A stretch of 64,000 bases of DNA from Paraburkholderia sp041321145 (GTDB taxonomy: Bacteria > Pseudomonadota > Gammaproteobacteria > Burkholderiales > Burkholderiaceae), in NCBI RefSeq assembly GCF_041321145.1, contig NZ_JBGGWA010000001.1:682001-746000 (forward strand). The letters run 5' to 3'. Below the pieces are notes generated by a model that made no database searches, had not been told where the DNA came from, and saw only the letters and a list, made by a program, of their open reading frames with translations. Position numbers and translations under genes: made by a program. The first letter of the stretch is position 1. Each line of letters opens with the position of its first letter. Positions 27,301 through 34,777 of this stretch are shown piece after piece.

Positions 27301-30300
27301 GCACGACGCGTTCATCAAGGTCGGCGGCCCGGCGTACTTCCAGGAGTTCGGGCCGGCCGGTTTCCACGTGACGATCGGCTTTGCGAATCCGAAGATCATC
27401 AATGCGCGCCTGCCGGGTGTTTGCAAAGGGGTGACCTGCAACAACGGGATCAAGGGCAGGATTACCAATCTGCACTACAGCCGGCCGCCTAACGAAAATC
27501 TGTACGGCGCGGGCTCGCGCGATTCGCTGAGCTTCACACAGTGCTACGTGAGCGTGGGCGATCCGGACGGTGAGGATATCGCCTTCACCAAATGCGCTGC
27601 CGACGGCTCGTTCAGCGTGAGCGGCCTGCCCGACGGCACCTTCAGAATCACGGTGTTCGACCAGTGGAACGACCAGATCGTGGACGGACTGGCGACGGCC
27701 GTCGCGTTGAAGGGAGGACAGACGCAGAACGTCGGCGATCTCTCGGTGCTTCAATGGCATACGAATCTGTACACGCGGACTTTCCTCGATACCAACGGCG
27801 ACGGGGTATCGCAGGGCAGTGAACCCGGGCTCGCGCTCGTGCCGACCAACATCCGTTTCCGCGACGGCAGCTATTCGAACTTCAATAACACCGACCTGAA
27901 CGGCTACGCGTCGTTCAACGAAGTGTTCCCGCTGTTCAACTGGTACGTCGCCGAAGCCGATACGACGCGCTTCAAGCAGACCGGCGTCCATGCGGTCTAC
28001 GACGCGGGCGGCGCGCCGGACGGCACGCCTGGCGGCGGCACCTCGACCATCGCGGCCCACTTCGCCAATACCAAGGAATCGGCCACGGCGCACCTGCCGA
28101 CCAACCTTCGCTTTCCCGGCTCGGTGTACTGCAACGACGCGGATTGCAATGACCGCTCCGGCACGAATCCATCGACAGGCCGGATCGATCCGCCGTGGGT
28201 GACCACGATGGGCTGGCAAGGATTCTCGGGTCAGAGTTCCTTCCTCGAATTCGGCAAGACGCCGTTCGGCCCAACGGAAAACGGCGGCATCTATGGCGAA
28301 GTGATCTATGCGTCCACCCGTCCGTTCGACGACCCGACCTTCCTCGTTCATACGAGCTGGACGCCGAACGTGCCGAACGTCACGGTGAACCTCTATCAGG
28401 AGAAGATCGCCGCTGACGGCACACAGAGCCTTGCCCTCGTCGATACGACAAAGACGAGCAGCTGGGACGACTGGGCGCAGGGCTTCCGTTCGGATGGCGT
28501 GCCGAACATGAATTGCCCGGGCCAGGAAACCACCGACCCGTTCTTCTTCACGCTGAAGAACAGCAAGCAATGGCTTGATTCCCAGCAGCGCGCGTTGCCT
28601 GCGCACTCGCAATTCAAGTGCTATGACGGCATGCACGCATTCAACCAGTTGCAGCCTGCGCCTTACGATGGGAAGTATCAGTTCCCGAGCGTGACGGGCC
28701 GCAACCCGGACAGCGGCAAGCCGACCGGCACGAACTGCGCGATTTGCGTGGCGAATCCGTCCGGCGACGGGACCAAGATGCTGCCCGCGGGCAAGTACGT
28801 GGTGGAAGTCATCGTGCCGCCGGGATATGAACTCGTGAAGGAGGAAGACAAGAACATCCTGATCGGCGACAACTTCATCGCGCCGGTGACGCAGCAGTTC
28901 GGCGGCCTCGGGAACATCTTCATCCTGCCCGACCAGGCGGCGGTGAATTCGACCTACAACGCGAACAATGCGCAGAATCCGACGACCGATCTCGGCTCGC
29001 AGCCGCGCAATGAAAAGGGCACAGGCAGTATCGAAACTTTCTGGCCATGCGTCGGCGCACTGCGTATCGTGCCCGACTACATCAGCCTGTTCCCCGGCTC
29101 TCAGGAAGTCGCACCGTTCGCGGGCGCGTCGCGGCATCTGTGCGATCGCAAGGAAGTCACGCTGACCAACCAGACGGCGGCGCTCGCGAAGTTCTGGGTG
29201 TTCAGTTCCACCCACGTCGCCGCTCACTTCACGGGCTTCATGCTGGACGACTTCTCGTCGGAGTTCGACCCGTACTCGCCGCAATTCGGCGAAAAGTTCG
29301 CGGTGCCGAACGTGCCGGTTTCGCTGAAGGATTTCGCCGGCAACGAAGTGTCGCGCGTCTATTCGGATCAATGGGGCATCTTCAACGGCCTGAACTATTC
29401 GACGTGGGAAGTGAATCCGCCGAACCCGACGGGTTACGCGCCGACCATGATGGTGGCCTGCATGAACGATCCCGATATGCCCGATCCGGCGCACCCCGGG
29501 AAGACGAAACGTGATCCGCTCTACAACCCTGCGTACAGCCAGTTCTGTTACGAGATTCCGTTCATGCCGGGGCAGACGCAATACATGGATACGCCGGTCG
29601 TGCCGGTCCAGGCCTTCGCGGATGGCTACAACCAGCCCGATTGCGCCTATCCCGACGCCACCCCGGCCATCTCGGCGGTCACAGGCGATTCGAGCGGCGG
29701 CGGTGCCGGCCCGTGGGTGAGTCAGGCCGGCCATACGCTGACGATCAAGTCGCTCGGCGACCAGACCGTGATCAACCATGCCTACACCGGGCCGGGTGCG
29801 ACCAAGGCGCCGTACAACCAGAAGTTCATCACACGGCACTATGGTTTCGGCCCCGCGAAGGGCACTGGAAAAGTGACGATCGGCGGTGTCAATGCGCTGG
29901 TGACGTCATGGAGCGACAACCAGATCACGGTGACGGTGCCGATCCTGAGCGCGGCGCAATCGAGCTGCACGATCCAGCAACGTGGCGTGACCACGCCGAC
30001 GCGCTGCGGCGAACTGGCCATCACGGCTGACAACGGCAAAAAGTCGATCGATACCGTCACGGTCACGATCGGCGGGAAGGCGCCTGCGTATGTGGCCGGC
30101 GAGAACGGCGCGAGCAACGCCATCCAGACCGCCATCGACAAGGCGGCCCCCGGCGACATGATCGTCGTCGGACCCGGTACCTACAACGAGATGCTGCTGA
30201 TGTGGAAGCCGGTTCGTCTGCAAGGCGTGGGGGCGACCTCTGTCACCGTCAACGCGAATACCCATCCGTCCGGCAAGATGGACCCGTGGCGCAGACAGGT

Positions 30301-32542
30301 CGACTGCCTGTTCGGCGTCTCGCTGAACGGTGGGCTCATCAAGTCGGGCAATCCGTACGATCCGACCGGCACGTATTCGTGCACGGCCGCGATGCAGCGG
30401 CAGGTGGACGCGATTCCGCTCGAACCGACGGTGGGTTGGGATAACACGCTGAACGGCAATCTCGGCGAGCTGCTGATCGAACCGACGCTGATGGGCGCCT
30501 ACGAAGGCGCCGGCATCACGGTGCTCGGCAAGGGCGTGCGCGACGTGCGGATCGGCGGCGTGCTGCAGCAGGACCCGAACTGCACGGCGAACGGCATCTG
30601 CACGCCGCTTACCGGCAGCAATGCGGATTGCAATCAGTACTCGAGCAACTTCCTGTGCAATCCGTCGCGGGTGGACGGGCTGACCTTCACCAACAGTTCG
30701 CAAGGCGGTGGCGGGATCTTCCTGCACGGCTGGAACCACTATACGGAGGTGTCGAACAACCGCGTGACGAGCAATGCCGGAACGCTCACGGGCGGCATCA
30801 CGATCGGCCAGGTCGAAGTGCCCGACGGCACCATCGCCGCGGACGGCGTCACGCAGTTGCCGTTCGAATACAACACGCACGTCAATGTGCATCACAACGC
30901 GGTGACCTCGAATGCGTCGTACGGCGATGAAATCAACTCGACGACGCCTTCGTCCGCGGCCGGTGTGACATTCTGCTCGGGCGCCGACAACTATCACTTC
31001 AACTACAACTGGGTGTGCGGCAACATGAGCAGCGGCGACGGCGGCGGCATGGCTCACTTCGGGTTCAGCTACAACGGAGACATCTCGCACAACTGGGTGA
31101 TCTTCAACCAGAGCAACAACCCGACGTTGCCGACCTACGGCGGCGGCATCATCGCCCAGGGCGTGCCGCCGGACGGCACCTTCTGCGAAAACTCGACGGT
31201 GGATATCGACTGTGCGCCGCAGTTGTCCGACGGCGTCGGCCCGGGCCTCGTGATCGACGGCAACCTGATTGTCGGCAACACCGCTGAAAGCGGTAAGGGC
31301 GGCGGTCTGCGCTTGCAGAACATCAACGGCACGGATGTGCAGCGCAGCCCGAACAACAGCAACGCGTGGTACGCGGTGAGCGTGATCAACAACATCGTGG
31401 CGAACAACGTGGCGGGCTGGGCGGGCGGCGGCGTGTCGATGCAGGATGCGGTGCGGGTGAGCTTCATCAATAACACCGTGATGTCGAACGATTCGACTTC
31501 GTCGGCCGGCGTGCTGTTCAACACGGCGCTGGCGGCGCAGGCGAACGTCGGGCCGCCGAATTGCACGACCGTGGGTTCGGAAACCACGTGCAGCCCGATC
31601 ACGACGTCCACGTTCCAGCCGTCGGGCCTCGAGGTCGCCCGGCATACGTCGAACTTCATCAGTGCGTTCACGAAGCCGAACGTGAAGTGTCCGGCGAATC
31701 TGCCGAACTGCACGACGATCTCGAACCCGGTGCTGAAGAACGACGTGTTCTGGCAAAACCGCTCGTTCTACATCACCGTGTCCGGGCTCAACCCGAATAT
31801 CCCGGGCTTGCAGAACGCGGTCGCGTTGAACCCGACGTTGAACCAGACGGGCCAGAAGACCGGGTACTGCGATCCGCACGCGATGTACTGGGATATCGGC
31901 GCCTACGGCGATACGAAGCCCTCGACGCATGAGTCGGGCGTGACGCTGGCTCCGCAATACTCGATCCTGACCAATGCCGGCGACTATCCGAACGCGCATA
32001 ACAGCGCCTCGAATCCGGACGTGGTGAGTCAGTACTGCAACGGCTCGCGGGTGCCTCCGGAAGGCGGCGGAAACGGCTTTGCGGTGCCCCCGGGCATTGC
32101 CGACACCGTGCTGCCGAATCCGCTCTTCAGCCTGCTGCCCTCGGCGACGCCGGACGAAGGCAACAACTGGATCAATATGTCGTACGGGCCGCTGTCGCTA
32201 TTCAACGCCACGATTCCGACGGGCACCGCGGGCTACGGCGTGCCGCTCGGCAACTACGCGATCGAGTCGGATTCGCCGGCGGTCAATGCGGCCACGCCGG
32301 TCGGCGCGCCGAACCATGACTTCTTCGGCACGCGGCGGCCGCAGCTCGGCGCGGTCGATATCGGTGCGGTCGAGTTGCCGCGCACGGGCGGGCTTGCCGG
32401 CCTCCTCGGCTTGTTGACCGGAAGCAAGTTGCCGTTCGGTCCTGCCGGGCTCGACCAGTTGCTGAACGACTTCGGCAATGCGACTCAGGGCGGGGTATTA
32501 CCGCCGCAGTTGCAAGGCGCGTTGGGGGGACTCTTTCAATGA
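24356..32542 (+). CDS. giant secreted mosaic protein (cupredoxin, Ig-like, SdrD/CNA-B, IPT, beta-helix)
   Basis: This 2728-residue protein starts at ATG 24356, 17 bases after the second oxidase, with GGGGAG upstream and a signal peptide ending near MSFAQS (33). Residues 36-420 are a multicopper-oxidase-like cupredoxin pair resembling its neighbour, but the HxH motifs are gone (GTHPSIQG, KMHIPSV). About 425-615 are two Ig/cadherin-like repeats (GGVLTLNPNGTFTYVP; GGTVTLNADGSFNVVP). SdrD/CNA-B-like segments follow near 830-1000 and 1120-1230 (DTNGDGVSQGSEPG). An IPT/TIG-like domain lies near 1825-1905, and a right-handed beta-helix from about 1920 to 2670, opening IDKAAPGDMIVVGPGTYNE and ending DIGAVELP. 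A glycine/leucine-rich tail follows. It looks like an extracellular scaffold or adhesin-like oxidase relative. The next gene overlaps by 4 bases. Confidence 0.85.
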   Translation: MRSTQFKGTLLGLIKAGVAATILLTASGMSFAQSVSLTAKAATIALPDGQVVPMWGYTCSAPAVGNAACAASNPGAGANWSPVVITVPPGSLTINLKNSLPGSVPTSLVVVGQLGGGLGTTATSTPSPVHATQTATTWPIASSASGATFTPPAQPPRVQSFASEVTNGQTTSLTWNNLKPGTYLIESGTHPSIQGPMGLYGVLVVRTPANGSTRALAYPGIRYDADVPLVLSEIDPVQNAAVASAVTTSGFSETKVWSGQPGGCGNPSSSTFGSCYPPAVNYDPRYYLINGVAFDRSNAAGSTFPVAAPASTGLVLLRFVNAGLKMHIPSVVGAQTGNPPMSGFSLVAEDGNVLPGNLRVQTSAFLAAGKTYDVLINAPAAGSLALPVFDRELSLSTNNQRDGGMQGYISVNGGAVGMSAAGNSGAKANADKYFLVAGNTLSVADPGRGVIANDVGVYGVQVKTPPTGGVLTLNPNGTFTYVPNSGTTSDSFVYQANGNPALTAKVTLAACTAGDHCLSGKPVANDDLYSSNVASFMHVGAPGVLGNDTDASGLPLTATLSGTATGGTVTLNADGSFNVVPSAPPKGNSTATVTFQYKAVNSQNTASALATVTVSFKGGSGLAVAVKDAPTGTLINDYRWIIEEDRTFQIDPACQVNGAGRPASCPPLPVPSLGTSFHTSYMPVIASGCMGTVSCESGQTVFDPSTSTHVPAVCDVGNGACRTDASQQTPVDPAQVALDPTKHYYISILPGDAGNTFSQGSGTPKPVKKSDPTGPQRQFDIAKDCPSGPGGADFAPGSGACGHAMGGAPIAPAQTAVNVALQQTPLQTAKISVFVFEDDAPVNGEVDVSGGTDAFGTAREPGLGGFEIKLFDDAGGTGDPTGQMTYDMFNMPLSNSLAGLKDPATGLDACPISKTTHDGLVGMIPTCPKFESDGKTLSPLVGQAIIANLMPGRYGVSAYPAADRIGRGEEWLQTNTLDGQKAHDAFIKVGGPAYFQEFGPAGFHVTIGFANPKIINARLPGVCKGVTCNNGIKGRITNLHYSRPPNENLYGAGSRDSLSFTQCYVSVGDPDGEDIAFTKCAADGSFSVSGLPDGTFRITVFDQWNDQIVDGLATAVALKGGQTQNVGDLSVLQWHTNLYTRTFLDTNGDGVSQGSEPGLALVPTNIRFRDGSYSNFNNTDLNGYASFNEVFPLFNWYVAEADTTRFKQTGVHAVYDAGGAPDGTPGGGTSTIAAHFANTKESATAHLPTNLRFPGSVYCNDADCNDRSGTNPSTGRIDPPWVTTMGWQGFSGQSSFLEFGKTPFGPTENGGIYGEVIYASTRPFDDPTFLVHTSWTPNVPNVTVNLYQEKIAADGTQSLALVDTTKTSSWDDWAQGFRSDGVPNMNCPGQETTDPFFFTLKNSKQWLDSQQRALPAHSQFKCYDGMHAFNQLQPAPYDGKYQFPSVTGRNPDSGKPTGTNCAICVANPSGDGTKMLPAGKYVVEVIVPPGYELVKEEDKNILIGDNFIAPVTQQFGGLGNIFILPDQAAVNSTYNANNAQNPTTDLGSQPRNEKGTGSIETFWPCVGALRIVPDYISLFPGSQEVAPFAGASRHLCDRKEVTLTNQTAALAKFWVFSSTHVAAHFTGFMLDDFSSEFDPYSPQFGEKFAVPNVPVSLKDFAGNEVSRVYSDQWGIFNGLNYSTWEVNPPNPTGYAPTMMVACMNDPDMPDPAHPGKTKRDPLYNPAYSQFCYEIPFMPGQTQYMDTPVVPVQAFADGYNQPDCAYPDATPAISAVTGDSSGGGAGPWVSQAGHTLTIKSLGDQTVINHAYTGPGATKAPYNQKFITRHYGFGPAKGTGKVTIGGVNALVTSWSDNQITVTVPILSAAQSSCTIQQRGVTTPTRCGELAITADNGKKSIDTVTVTIGGKAPAYVAGENGASNAIQTAIDKAAPGDMIVVGPGTYNEMLLMWKPVRLQGVGATSVTVNANTHPSGKMDPWRRQVDCLFGVSLNGGLIKSGNPYDPTGTYSCTAAMQRQVDAIPLEPTVGWDNTLNGNLGELLIEPTLMGAYEGAGITVLGKGVRDVRIGGVLQQDPNCTANGICTPLTGSNADCNQYSSNFLCNPSRVDGLTFTNSSQGGGGIFLHGWNHYTEVSNNRVTSNAGTLTGGITIGQVEVPDGTIAADGVTQLPFEYNTHVNVHHNAVTSNASYGDEINSTTPSSAAGVTFCSGADNYHFNYNWVCGNMSSGDGGGMAHFGFSYNGDISHNWVIFNQSNNPTLPTYGGGIIAQGVPPDGTFCENSTVDIDCAPQLSDGVGPGLVIDGNLIVGNTAESGKGGGLRLQNINGTDVQRSPNNSNAWYAVSVINNIVANNVAGWAGGGVSMQDAVRVSFINNTVMSNDSTSSAGVLFNTALAAQANVGPPNCTTVGSETTCSPITTSTFQPSGLEVARHTSNFISAFTKPNVKCPANLPNCTTISNPVLKNDVFWQNRSFYITVSGLNPNIPGLQNAVALNPTLNQTGQKTGYCDPHAMYWDIGAYGDTKPSTHESGVTLAPQYSILTNAGDYPNAHNSASNPDVVSQYCNGSRVPPEGGGNGFAVPPGIADTVLPNPLFSLLPSATPDEGNNWINMSYGPLSLFNATIPTGTAGYGVPLGNYAIESDSPAVNAATPVGAPNHDFFGTRRPQLGAVDIGAVELPRTGGLAGLLGLLTGSKLPFGPAGLDQLLNDFGNATQGGVLPPQLQGALGGLFQ

Positions 32543-33075
32543 AACTCCCATCGTCGCCGGGGCGGCGTGCAGGGTTGCTTGCAGCGGGCGTTTGCCTCGC
32601 CGCCGCCATGCTGAAGCCGGCTGCGGCGCAGCAAGACCCGGCGACGGCGGCAGCACAGAGGCCGGCCGCGTCGGCGTCGGCGTCGGCTTCGCTCAGGAGG
32701 TCGCCGTATATGCCGGTGAAGGTGCCGCAGCACGCGAAGAATCTGTATCAGATGATGCGCGGCGTCGACAACCTGAGCGTGCGGCGCACCGCATCGGGCA
32801 ATCTGCTGCGCTTCAGCTATCGCGTCACCGATCCGGCGGTCGCGCAACTGCTCGGCGACAAGAACACCGTGCCCTATCTGTACGGCGAGGCGAGCCATGC
32901 GCTTCTGGAAGTGCCGGTGATGGATACGATCGGCCAGCTCCGGCAGACCGGTCCGCTGGAGGTCGGCCAGGAATACTGGATGGTGTTTTCCAATAAAGGC
33001 AATCTGATCAAGGCCGGGGATCGCGTCAACGTCCTGATCGGTGCGTTTCATATCGATGGGCTGGTCGTCGAATGA
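32539..33075 (+). CDS. small exported protein of unknown function
   Basis: The ATG at 32539 overlaps the stop of the giant gene (ATGA). The 178-residue product has a signal peptide ending near KPAAAQ (residue 31), a low-complexity PAASASASAS linker, and a domain from about 55 to the end. That domain carries the phrases YMPVKVPQHAKNLYQMMRGVDNLSVRRTASGNLLRFSYRV and DRVNVLIGAFHIDGLVVE. There are no cysteines or copper-binding motifs, and I do not recognise the family. Its translational coupling to the giant protein suggests a dedicated partner such as a chaperone, pilot or stabilising subunit acting in the periplasm. The first NQ-poor part could also be a linker to the cell envelope. Confidence 0.72.
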   Translation: MKLPSSPGRRAGLLAAGVCLAAAMLKPAAAQQDPATAAAQRPAASASASASLRRSPYMPVKVPQHAKNLYQMMRGVDNLSVRRTASGNLLRFSYRVTDPAVAQLLGDKNTVPYLYGEASHALLEVPVMDTIGQLRQTGPLEVGQEYWMVFSNKGNLIKAGDRVNVLIGAFHIDGLVVE

Positions 33076-33118
33076 TCGCATCGCGGCGATCCGCGACATA
33101 AGAACGGAGGGGTGAATC

Positions 33119-33901
33119 ATGAAGCGGTTTCTCTCGATGGCGGTCCCGATGGCGGCCGTGCTGTCAGCAGCCCTGATACCGGTCGCGGCGACAGCCGCCA
33201 ACCTGAGCGCGGCGCAGATCGTCGAGCGCAACGTCGCGGCGCGCGGCGGTTTGCAGGCGTGGCACGCGGTCAATACGATGACGATGACCGGACAGATCGA
33301 CGTCGGCGGCACCAAGCCGGTCAAGCTGCCGTTCACCATGACCATGAAGCGCCCGCACAAGAACCGCTTCGAACTGCGCTTCGACAATCAGACGGCCTAT
33401 CAGGTCTACGACGGCGCGCAAGGCTGGAAAGTGCGGCCGTTCCTCGGCCGCGACGGTGCCGAGCCTTATACGCCCGCGGAAGCAAAATCGGCCGCTGAAA
33501 CCGCCGATCTCGACGGGCCGCTGATCGACTACGCCGGCAAGGGCAACCAGGTCGAAGTGCAGGGCATGGACACGGTGGAGGGACACCACGCCTACAAACT
33601 CAAGCTGACGATGAAAGATCGTACCCAGCGGCACGTATGGGTCGACGCCACGACGTTTCTCGAACTGAAAATGGAGGGCGATCCGCGCAAGCTCGACGGG
33701 CGCATGCATAACGTTGCCGTGTACTACCGCGATTACCACGCGGAGAACGGACTGGTGGTGCCGCATACGCTGGAGACGGTGGTCGCCGGCGTGAAGCAGA
33801 CCCATCAGATGACAATTCAGCACGTGACGGTGAATCAGGCCGTCGACGATTCGCTGTTCGCCAAGCCGCAACTGGCGATGGCCAAGGTGCCGGCTCAATA
33901 G
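33119..33901 (+). CDS. LolA-like periplasmic protein A
   Basis: ATG 33119 follows GGAGGGG. The 260-residue protein has a signal peptide ending near AATAA (27) and then a half-barrel-like domain of the outer-membrane lipoprotein-sorting (LolA/LolB-like) superfamily. It opens AAQIVERNVAARGGLQAWHAVNTMTMTG, with later strands FTMTMKRPHKNRFELRF and QTAYQVYDGAQGWKVRPF. The next gene encodes a clear paralogue (ARGGxxAWxxVxxM, WKVRP, RHVWVDA and SxFAKP shared). Such folds bind hydrophobic ligands or acyl chains in the periplasm. Here the pair may help deliver the secreted oxidases or a lipid-anchored partner to the outer membrane. This is inference from fold and context, as true LolA is encoded elsewhere in genomes. 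Confidence 0.78.
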   Translation: MKRFLSMAVPMAAVLSAALIPVAATAANLSAAQIVERNVAARGGLQAWHAVNTMTMTGQIDVGGTKPVKLPFTMTMKRPHKNRFELRFDNQTAYQVYDGAQGWKVRPFLGRDGAEPYTPAEAKSAAETADLDGPLIDYAGKGNQVEVQGMDTVEGHHAYKLKLTMKDRTQRHVWVDATTFLELKMEGDPRKLDGRMHNVAVYYRDYHAENGLVVPHTLETVVAGVKQTHQMTIQHVTVNQAVDDSLFAKPQLAMAKVPAQ

Positions 33902-33935
33902 CCATTGGCGGTTGCGGCACAAGGGGGAGAAGGTC

Positions 33936-34775
33936 ATGAAACGGATCGCACAGTGGGCGCTCGCGGCCAGCGTCGCGGCACTCGCGTTGGCGCAGGCGCC
34001 GGTGGCGACGGCGGACGCCCGCTTGGGCGCGGACGAGATCGTCGCTAAAAATGCCGAGGCGCGCGGCGGCGCGGATGCCTGGCGCAAGGTCATGTCGATG
34101 CTGTGGGTGGGGCATGTGGACAGCCCGAATGCGCCCGCGCCGAATCTGCCGTTCGTGCTCGCGCTGAAGCGGCCGGACCGGACCCGCTTCGAGATCACGG
34201 CGCTCAACCAGATGATCGTGCATGTGTTCGACGGCAGGGAAGGCTGGAAGGTCCGGCCGTCGGGAAGCGGCGGTCCGGACGTGCGGCCTTATACGAGCGA
34301 CGAAGTGAAGTTCGCGCGCGACGAGCAGGTCATCGACGGTCCGTTGCTGGATCACGCCGCGAAGGGCATCAGCGTCGCGCTCGAAGGCACCGACAAGGTG
34401 GAAGGACGCGATGCGTATCGTCTGTCTCTGCGCTTGCCCTCGGGGGCGACACGGCACGTATGGGTCGATGCGCAAAACTTTCTGGACGTGAAGTACGACC
34501 GCGAAGCGCGAGGCCCATCGGGCCGGCCCGCGACGATCGAGGTGATGTATCGCGACTTCAAGGACGTGGACGGCGTGCGCATACCGTTCGTGATCGAAAG
34601 CGGCGCGGTGGGCATGGATAAGAAGGACCGGCTGGTGATCGACAAGGTGTCGCTCAATCCGCCGCTCGACAATTCCACCTTTGCCAAACCGATGTTGCAG
34701 GGGCGGCACGCTTCGGTCACGATCGGCGCCGACGCGCCGCCGCCGACCGGTGCGCCGGTCCGGCCGACGCCTTAG
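33936..34775 (+). CDS. LolA-like periplasmic protein B
   Basis: ATG 33936 lies just after GGGGGAGAAGG, 34 bases behind its paralogue; the slightly longer frame from 33912 is not preferred. The 279-residue product has a signal peptide ending near TADA (27) and the same domain as the gene before: ADEIVAKNAEARGGADAWRKVMSM, then FVLALKRPDRTRFEI, VFDGREGWKVRP, ATRHVWVDAQNFLDVKY and NSTFAKPM. The duplicate is diverged, so both copies are probably needed, perhaps as a heterodimer or for two clients. A proline-rich C-terminus (PPPTGAPVRPTP) is extra. The next gene starts 2 bases downstream. The function is proposed only by fold and operon membership. Confidence 0.78.
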   Translation: MKRIAQWALAASVAALALAQAPVATADARLGADEIVAKNAEARGGADAWRKVMSMLWVGHVDSPNAPAPNLPFVLALKRPDRTRFEITALNQMIVHVFDGREGWKVRPSGSGGPDVRPYTSDEVKFARDEQVIDGPLLDHAAKGISVALEGTDKVEGRDAYRLSLRLPSGATRHVWVDAQNFLDVKYDREARGPSGRPATIEVMYRDFKDVDGVRIPFVIESGAVGMDKKDRLVIDKVSLNPPLDNSTFAKPMLQGRHASVTIGADAPPPTGAPVRPTP

Positions 34776-34777
34776 CC

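Noticed and set aside
27092..29839. 915-codon minus-strand open frame within the giant gene
   Set aside because: High GC makes long antisense frames common. Its translation is Arg/His/Val-rich without domains, whereas the plus frame has a signal peptide and recognisable domains.
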